Shown piece after piece: positions 32,907 to 41,532 of a DNA stretch of 64,000 nt. The notes under the pieces are model-generated. The model saw only the letters and a program-made list of their open reading frames with translations, was not told where the DNA came from and made no database searches. A program made the position numbers and the translations under genes. This stretch comes from Candidatus Sericytochromatia bacterium (GTDB lineage: Bacteria > Cyanobacteriota > Sericytochromatia > UBA7694). The DNA lies in contig JADMKE010000001.1 in NCBI GenBank assembly GCA_018780035.1, positions 62,001 through 126,000 on the forward strand, in the 5' to 3' direction. The stretch's first letter is position 1; each line of letters begins with the position of its first letter.

Positions 32907-34322
32907 TTAAACCTCTGATCTCGCTTTGAAAAGTTGGGTCTGTGAGCTTGAAAACTGCCGACTTAAAAAATCCACAATCTCTGCCTGCAACCATTTTTTT
33001 TCGGGATCACTCAACTGGCTGCCAAAGTCGTATTTCAGCCCTCCCAGATCCAGTCTTAATTTGTAGATGGGCTCCTGATTTTGATAATAGGCGATGACCT
33101 TTTGCAGGGCCTGAATATCTCGAATAGAGCCTGTTTCAGAGATCTGGAAATAGCGCGAGCGGCCCCTGAAAAACAGCTCTTTTTGGAGTTTAAAGCTTCC
33201 ACTGGCATTGAGTTCTAAGGTTGTTTCGGTATAGAGAAACTGGCCCAGCCATTTAACCGCAAATCCCAGTCCGAAGAACAGGCCAAAAGTCGCGTAAATC
33301 GGCCCGGCAAAAAAGATCGTGAAACCCCAGGTGCCATTAAAAGTGGGAAAGAGCGAGGCCACAGTTCCTGTCACAAGCATCCAACTGAACAAAAACACAA
33401 AGGCGCTGATGCCCAATCGGGCAAGACTGAAATAGGGCTCTCTAAAACGCAGGCTAAGCTGGGTGAAGCGGTGTTCCAATTGTATCTCGGTCTCAGGCGG
33501 TGGCGGATGGCTGCCCACGCTTAAAATGGACTGTGAAGACAGCGCTTGCAGCTGAGCCAGAGCAGATTCAGCTGTTTGAAAACGCTGAGCCAGTTGGTAA
33601 GCGGTGAGCTGTTCGAGCCAAAAGCGCAAACGGCCTGAAATGGGCAGTTTTTCAGGCAGGGCCAATTGAAGTTGTGGGTTGAGCAATTCCGAAGGCAATT
33701 GGCCCGAGAGCAAATGCATCAAGGTTGCGCCCAAACTATAGAGATCAGATGCGGGCAAAGCTTTGCCTGCAAATTGTTCTGGGGCCATATAGCCATAGGT
33801 ACCTGTCACGGTGGAGCCGCCTTGGGGGGTGAGCACTTCCAGCACACCGCCAAAATCAATCAGATGCACCCGGTCGCCATCCCAGATCAGGTTGCTGGGC
33901 TTGAGATCGCGGTGAATAATGGGCGGACTAAAGGCATGTAAATAGCTGAGGATAGCCAATATTTGCTCAGCCAAGTTAACTACAAATGCCTCGTCGAAGA
34001 CCTGTCCCGCTGTTAACATTTGGGCTAGACTTTGCCCCTCAACCCAGGTATGGACCAGATAATAAGCGCCTGCTGCTGGGTCGACGAGATAGTCGAGATA
34101 AGTGGGAATCGCTGGGTGTTTGAGGTGTTTGAGTGCCTTTGCTTCCCGCTCAAACAGTTCCTGGGTTTTCCAGTCGCTGATTTCAGTCAGCTTTAAAATT
34201 TTGACCACCACCCAGGTATTGTCTTTCAGACATTGGGCTTTCCAGGTTTCAACTTGGTTATGGGCCAAACGGCTTTCAAGCCGATAGCGCTCTTCTAAGA
34301 GCAGGGCTTGCGACTTTTCCAA
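32907..34322 (-). CDS. Serine/threonine protein kinase, sister of the adjacent kinase
   Basis: 471 residues if started at TTG 34322, ten bases after GGGGG; this makes it collinear with its neighbour (467 residues). An in-frame start at 34445 would add 41 residues that do not match. Kinase motifs: VVVKILKL, IIHRDLKPSNLIWDG, LIDFGGVLEVL and GYMAPEQFAG; the glycine-rich loop is degenerate (LAHNQVETWKA). Two to three membrane segments follow near residues 310-370 (ISAFVFLFSWMLVTG, FTIFFAGPIYATFGLFFGLG), then a beta-rich tail (LRLDLGGLKYDFGSQLSDPE). Probably a membrane-bound kinase pair that arose by tandem duplication. Confidence 0.87.
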   Translation of the reverse strand: MEKSQALLLEERYRLESRLAHNQVETWKAQCLKDNTWVVVKILKLTEISDWKTQELFEREAKALKHLKHPAIPTYLDYLVDPAAGAYYLVHTWVEGQSLAQMLTAGQVFDEAFVVNLAEQILAILSYLHAFSPPIIHRDLKPSNLIWDGDRVHLIDFGGVLEVLTPQGGSTVTGTYGYMAPEQFAGKALPASDLYSLGATLMHLLSGQLPSELLNPQLQLALPEKLPISGRLRFWLEQLTAYQLAQRFQTAESALAQLQALSSQSILSVGSHPPPPETEIQLEHRFTQLSLRFREPYFSLARLGISAFVFLFSWMLVTGTVASLFPTFNGTWGFTIFFAGPIYATFGLFFGLGFAVKWLGQFLYTETTLELNASGSFKLQKELFFRGRSRYFQISETGSIRDIQALQKVIAYYQNQEPIYKLRLDLGGLKYDFGSQLSDPEKKWLQAEIVDFLSRQFSSSQTQLFKARSEV

Positions 34323-34473
34323 AGCAGGAATGCCCCCTTTATGGGTAAGTTTTCTCTCAAGAGATACGAAGCTGACGTCATTTTTTTCAAAGCATGAATC
34401 GACGATAAAGCGGGCCCGCTGTTTTGGGGCACTCAAGCAGAACAAGAGTGTCTCGCTGGATTAAAAACAGGGG

Positions 34474-35136
34474 TTATTCGCCCAATTGTTTGACAGCCTG
34501 ATAACCACCCACGCCCCCGGCCACCGACAATAACATGCCCCAGGCACTGACGTCTTTGCCGCCGCTCAAAGCGATGGCCACACCGCTGGCTGCAACCAGA
34601 CCCACCACCGCGCCGATGCCCCGATTGAGCTCGTTATTTTCTAATTTGGCACCAGAAGCTGTAAAACCTGCGGCTGCTCCCACTGCTGCGCCCATGCCTG
34701 CTGTGAGCAAGCGGGTTTTGGGTGAACCCAGATTGTTTAAGGCCCAGCCTGTTGCTGCACCGGCAGCAGCGCCACTCAGGGTGGAGGCCGTTTTGCCTGC
34801 GCCGAGGGCATTGGCGGTGCCGCCTATGACCAAACCGGCGGCACCAGCGCCAATCAGGCCCACGGCTGGGCCTGCCAGAATCGCCAGACCGGCATAATTG
34901 GGATCCGAGGCAATCAGGCTTGCCGTCATTGCCACTGCAGCGGGAAGGGCTGCGCCTTTGGTTCCATTGATGGCTCCAGCGACAAAGCGTTTTCCTGCGC
35001 CAGAGAGAGAAAGTGCATCAAGCGCGTTTTTGCCCGCTTCTGTTTTCTTTTCAACCGCTGCATTGACCGGAGTTGCTTTGGCTGTATTTAGAGCCTGGCT
35101 GGTTTGACTCGGGGAAGCAGGATTCTGGATTTGCAT
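34474..35136 (-). CDS. Gly/Ala-rich membrane-associated protein
   Basis: 220 residues with a polar N-terminal 60 residues and then many Gly/Ala-rich hydrophobic stretches (AVGLIGAGAAGLVIGG, GAAAGAATGWAL, GMGAAVGAAAGFTASGA) of the kind found in glycine-zipper membrane proteins. No signal peptide is seen and no family is recognised. It is divergent from the secreted-protein operon at 35271, and a TATAAT at about 35176-35181 with TTGTAC in the nearby inverted repeat can form its promoter. Confidence 0.7.
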   Translation of the reverse strand: MQIQNPASPSQTSQALNTAKATPVNAAVEKKTEAGKNALDALSLSGAGKRFVAGAINGTKGAALPAAVAMTASLIASDPNYAGLAILAGPAVGLIGAGAAGLVIGGTANALGAGKTASTLSGAAAGAATGWALNNLGSPKTRLLTAGMGAAVGAAAGFTASGAKLENNELNRGIGAVVGLVAASGVAIALSGGKDVSAWGMLLSVAGGVGGYQAVKQLGE

Positions 35137-35190
35137 GGATCGGTGCGCTCTCTTTGATTTGCTTTGTTAATCTGATTATAATAGATTGAG

Positions 35191-35230
35191 ATTAAGTACA
35201 AACAAACCCTGATTTAAGTTTGTACTTAAT
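35191..35230. promoter_or_regulatory. 13-bp inverted repeat between divergent genes (operator candidate)
   Basis: ATTAAGTACAAAC (35191-35203) and GTTTGTACTTAAT (35218-35230) are perfect inverted copies 14 bases apart. The arm near the minus-strand gene overlaps its likely -35 region (TTGTAC) 15-16 bases from TATAAT. The element lies between divergent transcripts, so a terminator is unlikely and a repressor-binding site is the simplest reading. Confidence 0.6.
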
Positions 35231-35270
35231 TTTGCGTCCGAATGACCCCTATTGTTAGAAAGTAAATTTC

Positions 35271-36278
35271 ATGGCATTCAAAATCCGGTTGACAACAGCT
35301 TTGCTCCTGCTCTCAACCTCAACAGCAATCGCGGCAGACAAAATGGGGAGTCAGCCCTCAAAAGCCGTGTATGGCCCTTTTAAAGCCGAGCAAATACTCC
35401 TGCCGGGCCAAATCGCTTACCGCAAAGAAAAAGTCAGTCTGAGCCAAGAGCATCAGGCCAAAACCTGGATGCTCTCGCGCCAATTTTCCAAACAGCTGGC
35501 TTTGGCCAATTCCCCTCGCAAACTGCTCTCACAATTGGAATTCTTCAACTTTTCGGCCAGTCAGGCCGTTTCTCCTCAGTTTGCCTGTCCAGCCAAACAG
35601 CAAAAATCCAGTTATAAACACCCGCAATTGGGTTCTTTTTTGATCTGCAGTCAGGTATTAGACCGGCACCAAGGCCTGCCTTTGATCGGAGCGAGGATCT
35701 TTCCCGTCAAAGGCAATCGCAACACAAAAACCAAAATCACCTATACCGGTACAGAAAAAGATCTCAAAACGGTTTTGGCATCTCTCAAAACAGGGGGCAA
35801 TTGGAGTATCCAATACACAAAAATTTACCCCCCCAATCAATTGGGACAGCTAAACGCAGCCAATTATACCCTGTATAGCTCCAGACTCATTTGGAACCCC
35901 CAAGCCCCCAAACCCACGCTGGAGGTGAACTATCTCAAATCCATTCATTTGCAAGGTCAAGGCATCCGTGCCCATTTGATGCAGCGGCTCAAACACCACC
36001 CACAGTCCCAGCTTGTCAAAGCCAATTTCCGTTGCCCTCCCAAAAGCAAACAGCAAGAGTACCGACACCCGCAATGGGGGCCCTCTGTTATCTGTTACGA
36101 GGAGAGAGCCCTCAAAGCCCATCCCAAGGCCCGCAACCAGCGCCCACTGATGATACGCAAAGCCCTGATCTATCCCCGCACTGGCAACAAATTGCCTCAT
36201 CTCAGCCTCAGCTTTCAGGTCTTGGCCCAAGACCTGCTTCCGCTTTTAAATTCTCTGAATACCTTGGGACACACTTAA
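35271..36278 (+). CDS. Secreted two-domain protein, fusion form of the next two genes
   Basis: 335 residues with a signal peptide ending STAIAA. The first half (about 25-165) matches the protein at 36279-36803 along its whole length: AVYGPFKAEQILLPGQ, TWMLSRQFSKQ, the pair of cysteines in FACPAK and HPQLGSFLIC, IFPVKGNRN, ITYTGTEKDLKTVLASLKT. The second half (about 170-335) matches the protein at 36800-37351: IQYTKIYPPNQLG, LIWNPQAPKPTLEVNYLK, CPPKSKQQEYRHPQWGPSVI, IYPRTGNKLPHLSL and LLPLLNSLNTL. The halves also share the motif HPQ-x-G-x-x-x-x-C with each other. The paired cysteines suggest disulfides in the periplasm. I know no family name and no function. Confidence 0.8.
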   Translation: MAFKIRLTTALLLLSTSTAIAADKMGSQPSKAVYGPFKAEQILLPGQIAYRKEKVSLSQEHQAKTWMLSRQFSKQLALANSPRKLLSQLEFFNFSASQAVSPQFACPAKQQKSSYKHPQLGSFLICSQVLDRHQGLPLIGARIFPVKGNRNTKTKITYTGTEKDLKTVLASLKTGGNWSIQYTKIYPPNQLGQLNAANYTLYSSRLIWNPQAPKPTLEVNYLKSIHLQGQGIRAHLMQRLKHHPQSQLVKANFRCPPKSKQQEYRHPQWGPSVICYEERALKAHPKARNQRPLMIRKALIYPRTGNKLPHLSLSFQVLAQDLLPLLNSLNTLGHT

Positions 36279-36803
36279 ATGCCGCGACTTGGATTATTCT
36301 TCTGTCTCTTGGGCCTCTTGAGTGGGACTCAAACAGCTTTTGCAGACCCTGTGTTTACCGCCGAACAGACCCAGATTCTCTCGGCATTTTACGGCCCAGA
36401 CAAGCTGGTCTTGCCCGGCTTAAAAGACTATCAGAAGGGCAGTATCAGTCTGATTCGCGATCACAAATACAGCGCTTGGATGATTCGCCTGCAATTTAGC
36501 AAACGGGTGAAAGTAGAGGCACGCAATCTGATTTACCATATCGAAATCGAGCACCATGCCCAGAGCCAAGCAGTGCCAATCGATTCTCAATGTAAAAAAA
36601 AACAAATCAAAACTCAGCTGAATCACCCACAATGGGGGCCCTTTCTGATCTGCTCAAACCAATATAAACAAAACCAACTCACCTATGCCCACATCTATCC
36701 TGTAACAGGAAATCACCAAGACCATTTGCAGATCAGCTATACAGGGGATCCAAAAGATCTTGTAAGCGTGATGAAATCACTGAAAACAGCGATTGACCCA
36801 TGA
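36279..36803 (+). CDS. Secreted protein homologous to the first half of the preceding protein
   Basis: 174 residues; ATG 36279 follows directly after the stop of the preceding gene. Signal peptide ending TAFADP, then YGPDKLVLPGLKDYQKG, WMIRLQFSKR, a cysteine in SQCKKK, NHPQWGPFLICSNQ, IYPVTGN and ISYTGDPKDLVSVMKSLKT. Unknown function; a domain of the three-gene family described for its neighbour. Its stop overlaps the next start (ATGA). Confidence 0.8.
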   Translation: MPRLGLFFCLLGLLSGTQTAFADPVFTAEQTQILSAFYGPDKLVLPGLKDYQKGSISLIRDHKYSAWMIRLQFSKRVKVEARNLIYHIEIEHHAQSQAVPIDSQCKKKQIKTQLNHPQWGPFLICSNQYKQNQLTYAHIYPVTGNHQDHLQISYTGDPKDLVSVMKSLKTAIDP

Positions 36804-37351
36804 GTTACCGCTTTTGCTTGATTTTGCTACTTTGCGCACTCTTTTGCTCTCCACAGGGGTACGCCAAAGAAAAAAACTGGAAAGAGATTTATACCCAATT
36901 CTATCCAGCAGAGCAAATCGGACTTATCCATTACCCTGAGTACGCACTGGTCACATCCCAACTGGTCTGGTTACCCAAACAAGATAAGCCAAATCTTTTT
37001 ATCAATTATCACCGCGCTGTTCCTTTTTATGATCGGGGGATCACCCTGCATTTTTCAGTCTTGCTCACACACACCCCCCGCAGTCAGGTGGTCAAAGACA
37101 ATTATCGCTGTCAAAAAGATTACAAACAAGAGAGTTACCGCCATCCACAGATCGGCGATTATGTGCTCTGTTACCAGGATCATCTCTCTAAAGCCTTTCC
37201 CAAAGCTGTCAACCAAACACCGATGCTTCATCGCACCGCTTTTGTCTATCCCCGCACAGGCAATCGCCTCCCCCATATCAGCTTACAGATAGCCGGTTTT
37301 GAAGCAGACATTTTACCACTGCTCAAGTCCCTTCATACCCTTGCGCGCTGA
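36800..37351 (+). CDS. Secreted protein homologous to the second half of the first protein
   Basis: 183 residues from ATG 36800, overlapping the previous stop. Signal peptide ending PQGYAKE, then IYTQFYPAEQIGLIHYPEYA, LVWLPKQDKP, the cysteine pair RCQKDYKQESYRHPQIGDYVLC, YPRTGNRLPHISLQ and ILPLLKSLHTLA. It completes an operon of three linked genes; together the second and third gene equal the first. Function unknown. Confidence 0.8.
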   Translation: MSYRFCLILLLCALFCSPQGYAKEKNWKEIYTQFYPAEQIGLIHYPEYALVTSQLVWLPKQDKPNLFINYHRAVPFYDRGITLHFSVLLTHTPRSQVVKDNYRCQKDYKQESYRHPQIGDYVLCYQDHLSKAFPKAVNQTPMLHRTAFVYPRTGNRLPHISLQIAGFEADILPLLKSLHTLAR

Positions 37352-37421
37352 TGAACACTGAGGGTGTGTTAAACTTGGGGTAATTCTCTCCTATTCTCAT
37401 TTACACTCTGGAAAGCTGCTT

Positions 37422-38579
37422 ATGCGCATTATTCTCTACACAGGCAAAGGCGGCGTAGGCAAAACCACCCTGTCTGCTGCCACGGCGCTGACTGCCGCCC
37501 GTCAAGGCTACCGCACCCTGATTATCAGTACCGATCCCGCCCACAGCTTGTCTGACTCTTTTGACATGCAATTGCAAAGCGAGCCGACCCCGATTTGTGA
37601 CAATCTCTGGGGCCAGGAAATCAATGTCTTGAAAGACATTCAAAAATACTGGGGTGAATTGCAAACCTCTTTGAGTGCCCTGCTGGTGACCAAAGGTTTT
37701 GACAATGTGGTGGCGGATGAATTGGCGGTTATGCCGGGTATGGAAGAAGTGGCAAGCCTTTTACATGTGCATGAAAAGATCGAATCAGGTCTGTTTGACC
37801 TGATTATTCTGGACTGTGCCCCGACCGGAGAAACGATTCGGCTGATCAGTATGCCGGATATTATCGACTGGTATATCGAGAAGATGTTTGCGGTCTCGCT
37901 CAAAGGGGCAGGGATTTTTGAACCCGTGTTAAAGACCGCTTTGGCAATTCCCGGACAGGCGGTTTTTAAGGCCATCCAGACCCTCTTTGGCGGCGTGACC
38001 GCCCTGCAGAGTACCCTGCTTGATCCAACCCAGACCTCGATCCGGGTTGTGCTCAACCCCGAAAAAATGGTACTCAAAGAGGCCCTGCGCTCGTATACCT
38101 ATTTCTCGCTTTTTGGCTATAATGTCGATTTGGTCTTTCTCAACCGGATTGTGATGGAAACGGGCGATTCCGAATTGCTCAAAAGCATGCGCACTGTGCA
38201 AGCGGGGTATATCACCCAAGCTGAGACGTCTTTTAGCCCTGTTCCGATCAAACAAATCCCACTTTTTGCCGGTGAAATTGTCGGCATCGAAAATCTAGAG
38301 CGCATTGCTGAATCTGCTTTCTCGTCCCAAGAGGACCCCACTCAGATCTATTTCCAGGAAAAAATCCAATCCGTCCACAAAGAGGGGGATGAATACCTGC
38401 TCACCCGGCGGTTTCCCCCCTTTGAAATTAACCGCTTCGATCTGCGCAAAAAAGGTGATGAATTGATTCTCACAATTGGCAACGTGCGGCGCTCGATCAT
38501 TTTGCCCCAGACCTTGGCGCTCCTAGAGCCGATTGGTGCAGACTTTAGCAATGGCGAATTACAGGTCAGGTTTCGCTGA
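37422..38579 (+). CDS. ArsA/Get3-family ATPase with HSP20-like C-terminus
   Basis: 385 residues. Deviant Walker A GKGGVGKTT right after the N-terminal strand (MRIILYT), switch region TDPAHSLSDSF, and LIILDCAPTGETIRL as the Walker B/switch II part. The C-terminal 80 residues (RFPPFEINRFDLRKKGDELI ... LEPIGADFSNGELQVRF) are the HSP20-like domain that follows single ArsA domains in cyanobacteria and relatives. Without an ArsB pump or arsenic genes nearby, arsenite export is not indicated; chaperoning of membrane or tail-anchored proteins is as likely. Its 3' end overlaps the convergent HEAT-repeat gene by 14 bases. Confidence 0.9.
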   Translation: MRIILYTGKGGVGKTTLSAATALTAARQGYRTLIISTDPAHSLSDSFDMQLQSEPTPICDNLWGQEINVLKDIQKYWGELQTSLSALLVTKGFDNVVADELAVMPGMEEVASLLHVHEKIESGLFDLIILDCAPTGETIRLISMPDIIDWYIEKMFAVSLKGAGIFEPVLKTALAIPGQAVFKAIQTLFGGVTALQSTLLDPTQTSIRVVLNPEKMVLKEALRSYTYFSLFGYNVDLVFLNRIVMETGDSELLKSMRTVQAGYITQAETSFSPVPIKQIPLFAGEIVGIENLERIAESAFSSQEDPTQIYFQEKIQSVHKEGDEYLLTRRFPPFEINRFDLRKKGDELILTIGNVRRSIILPQTLALLEPIGADFSNGELQVRFR

Positions 38580-41532
38580 CAACGCTGGCCCGCAAACGGG
38601 AAATGGTCTCGCGAATGGCCTCTTGCAAAATCCAACCCGCCACTGTCGGCAAAGCCGGATGTGCCAATTGAAACTGCTTGAGCAAATGCATGGCCTCCAT
38701 GCGTGGAAAATAATACAAGACTTCAATGATGGTGCGCTTGAGGCGCCAGTCTTCGGCCTGTTGTAATAAACGTTCAAAGGTCGGCAAAATCCAGGCTTCA
38801 CCCGTTTGAGCCAGACTTTGTAGTGCTGTGCGCTGCAAGGGCAGGGGCCACTCGGCCAAATGTCCGAGCACATAGTTTAGGGCTGGGGTCTGTTGGCTCT
38901 GGCAAAGGGCTTCCAAGGCTTTTTGGCGCTGCTCCAATGCTTCTACTCCCTCAAAAAAGGCAATCAGGGGGGCGACCACATCGGCATGGTGCAAAGCCCC
39001 CAACGCACTTAAAACGGGCAGGTTGTGCTCTGCTGAGGCCTGTATTTGCAGGCGTTTGCTGAGGGTTTGAAAGGCATTTTGAGCCCCCATCTGACCCAGT
39101 GCCAAAAGACAGGCTTGACGCAATGCTTGATTCTGATTGGCTTCGGCCTCAAGCAGGCGGGTCTCAAGGGCCGGAGCCCAGGCCACAGCCCGCAAAGACC
39201 CCAGCGCTTCAACGGCGGCCAAAACCAAGGCCGGCAAGTCCGATTGCAAAAGGGTCGCCACAGCAGAGGCTGCTTCTTGCTGACCCGCGCGCACCAAGAC
39301 GCGCAGGGCCGCCAATTGCAGTTCTGGATCGGGTTCTTGCAAAAATGGCAGCAGGGGTTGCCAAGGCGTTTGGGCATATTGGGCCTGTCCCAAGCTCTCC
39401 AACAAAACCAATTGCACAGGCCGCGGAGAGACGGGCAATAATTCCCAGAGATAGCCCTGCCCTTCGGGTACCCCACTCTGCAAAAGAGCGCGGATGAGCA
39501 AAACACGGGCCATGACATGTTTACAGTCTTTGAGTGCTTGCAATAAATCCCCTGCATTGAGGCGCGCCAGCAGTTGCACCACTTGTTTTTCGCGTTCAGG
39601 CAGGGCTTCTGCCCAGTTCAAAAGGGGGCCAATCAAACTGCTGCCTTGTAGTGCTAACCAGGTTTCGATTTGTTCATTGAGCAAGGGATCCGTTAAGAGC
39701 CAGAGTCCCCAGAGTGGCTTGGCTGGCGTGGGCAAAGTTTGTAAACAGAGCAGAAACTGACGGCGGTTTTCCACGGGCACACTTTCCCATGCGGGGGGCT
39801 CCCAGGTGCCTTGGGCAGATTGTAAAACCGTGCTCACCAATTGGCGCCAAAGTGCTTGAGTACTCCGTGCAACAGCCAATTGGAGCAATTCAGTTAAAAC
39901 ACGCTCTCCCCGCTGGGAGAGGATTTCAAGCGCCCAGGCCTGGGCCTGTGATTCATCTTGGGTGGCCAAACGCCAGAGCGCTTCGCTGCCTGAGTTCAGA
40001 CGCACCAAGCCCAGCGCGGCCCGCTCCTGTAAATCTTGGCTTGGATGGGCCAAAAATCCCACAAGCAGCGAAAAACTTTCTTCCCAGGGATCAATTTGCA
40101 AGAGCAATTCAAGCACTTCGCGGATAAACTCAGGGGCCTGGCTGCGCTCCAATTCTTTGAGCAAAAGTGGCCCAAGCAGATTGCCAAAACTGAGCAAATG
40201 CAAGGTCAGGCGTTTGCGCAAAGGCGCTGTTTTGGCCTGTTTGAGCAAGCGCAAAGCCACAGGCAAACTGCCTGTTTGGGCAAATCCCTCTAAAAAGAGC
40301 AGCATATTCTCCCATTCACGGGGCTCCAACTCCCGCAAACTCAAATGCAAGAAATGGGGCAGGGCCTGTTCTGCCAAACGGCTAAACAGGGGCAATAATT
40401 GCATAAACAATTCAGGGGGGGATTTGAGAAAGTCTTCAAGACGCTCCAAAGCGGTTGGGGTGCCGTAGCGGGCCAAAAGCTGAAAGGCCTGCTCTTGCTC
40501 GGATGCTGGCCGATCTGGGGCGGCCTGATCGAGCAACATTTGTTCGAGCAAATGTTTGACCTCAAGCGGGGCTGATTCAGGCAATTCCAGACATTGGAGT
40601 TTGAGGCCCCAGCGCAAAACGGCCAAATACAAAGCCTTGGCCTGGGCTGGGGCAATACTCAAAAATACCTGGATCAAATGCACCTGTTCAGGACGGCCAA
40701 AGCGGTAAATCTGATTCAGTCCCAGCAAGAGATGCTGCTCCAGGCGTTTGCGCATGTCTTCATCGGGTTCTTCCGCCAGCCAAGCAGCCAAGGCTTCAAT
40801 CTCAGAGGATTTTAAGGCCTCGACGGCCCGACTCAGCAATTGGTTTAAATTATTCTGAATGGTCTCAGCAGTCTCCAATAAAACAGGTTGCAATTCGCTG
40901 GGGGTCTGAGGCAGACCGAGCAGATCGCGCAATTGATTCATGACGCGATAAGAAGCTGAATTGCTCAGGGTTTGCAAGACCTTGAGTACCACCGCCGATT
41001 GGGCATCACTCAACATACTCAGCAGGTGGTTTTCGACCTCTGCACTCCAGGGTTGGGCTCCCAAAGCCTCAACTGCACGTTTGCGTACAAAATAATGGGG
41101 GTGATTGAGGCTTTCCACCAACCACGACTGCAATTCGGGGTCTGCCAGCGGCCCCAAGGCCTGAATAATATGGGCCACCAAATCCCAGTCCTGACTCTGC
41201 AAGAGTTTGAGTAAATTGTCCCGCGCAGCCCGCTGACCGGGCAATTGAAACAAGAGCGCTTTGAGTATGGGCGGCCGCAATTCCCAACTGAGCGGATCCT
41301 GTAAAATCGTAAAAAACAGCTCGGGGATATCTCCGATCTGTTTGCGCCCGAGATCTACCAATAATTCCAGTGCTGCCAGCCGAAGTTCAGGCTCGCCCTG
41401 GTAGAGATACTGGCTGAGAACTTCAATCGCCTGCTCTGCATCGGTCTGGACCAATTGCATGAGCAAGCGAATTGCTTTGTCGTTGCTCCAGGCCCTTTCA
41501 AGCTCGGCTTTTAAACTCTCAAACCGTGTCAC
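38566..41532 (-). CDS. Large HEAT-repeat protein
   Basis: 988 residues starting with GTG 41532, which overlaps the TGA of the FapA-like gene (GTGA). The protein is a long series of helical HEAT repeats, for example PELRLAALELLVDLGRKQIG, HPHYFVRKRAVEALGAQPW, DPELQLAALRVLVRAGQQEA and ALRQACLLALGQMGAQNAFQ. No signal peptide or enzyme domain is visible, so it is probably a cytoplasmic scaffold. Operon with the FapA-like and DUF3352 genes upstream. Confidence 0.85.
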   Translation of the reverse strand: MTRFESLKAELERAWSNDKAIRLLMQLVQTDAEQAIEVLSQYLYQGEPELRLAALELLVDLGRKQIGDIPELFFTILQDPLSWELRPPILKALLFQLPGQRAARDNLLKLLQSQDWDLVAHIIQALGPLADPELQSWLVESLNHPHYFVRKRAVEALGAQPWSAEVENHLLSMLSDAQSAVVLKVLQTLSNSASYRVMNQLRDLLGLPQTPSELQPVLLETAETIQNNLNQLLSRAVEALKSSEIEALAAWLAEEPDEDMRKRLEQHLLLGLNQIYRFGRPEQVHLIQVFLSIAPAQAKALYLAVLRWGLKLQCLELPESAPLEVKHLLEQMLLDQAAPDRPASEQEQAFQLLARYGTPTALERLEDFLKSPPELFMQLLPLFSRLAEQALPHFLHLSLRELEPREWENMLLFLEGFAQTGSLPVALRLLKQAKTAPLRKRLTLHLLSFGNLLGPLLLKELERSQAPEFIREVLELLLQIDPWEESFSLLVGFLAHPSQDLQERAALGLVRLNSGSEALWRLATQDESQAQAWALEILSQRGERVLTELLQLAVARSTQALWRQLVSTVLQSAQGTWEPPAWESVPVENRRQFLLCLQTLPTPAKPLWGLWLLTDPLLNEQIETWLALQGSSLIGPLLNWAEALPEREKQVVQLLARLNAGDLLQALKDCKHVMARVLLIRALLQSGVPEGQGYLWELLPVSPRPVQLVLLESLGQAQYAQTPWQPLLPFLQEPDPELQLAALRVLVRAGQQEAASAVATLLQSDLPALVLAAVEALGSLRAVAWAPALETRLLEAEANQNQALRQACLLALGQMGAQNAFQTLSKRLQIQASAEHNLPVLSALGALHHADVVAPLIAFFEGVEALEQRQKALEALCQSQQTPALNYVLGHLAEWPLPLQRTALQSLAQTGEAWILPTFERLLQQAEDWRLKRTIIEVLYYFPRMEAMHLLKQFQLAHPALPTVAGWILQEAIRETISRLRASVVSET

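Noticed and set aside
35191..35230. The 13-bp inverted repeat as a transcription terminator
   Set aside because: It lies between two divergent genes, the stem is AT-rich, and no transcript would end there; an operator is the better reading.
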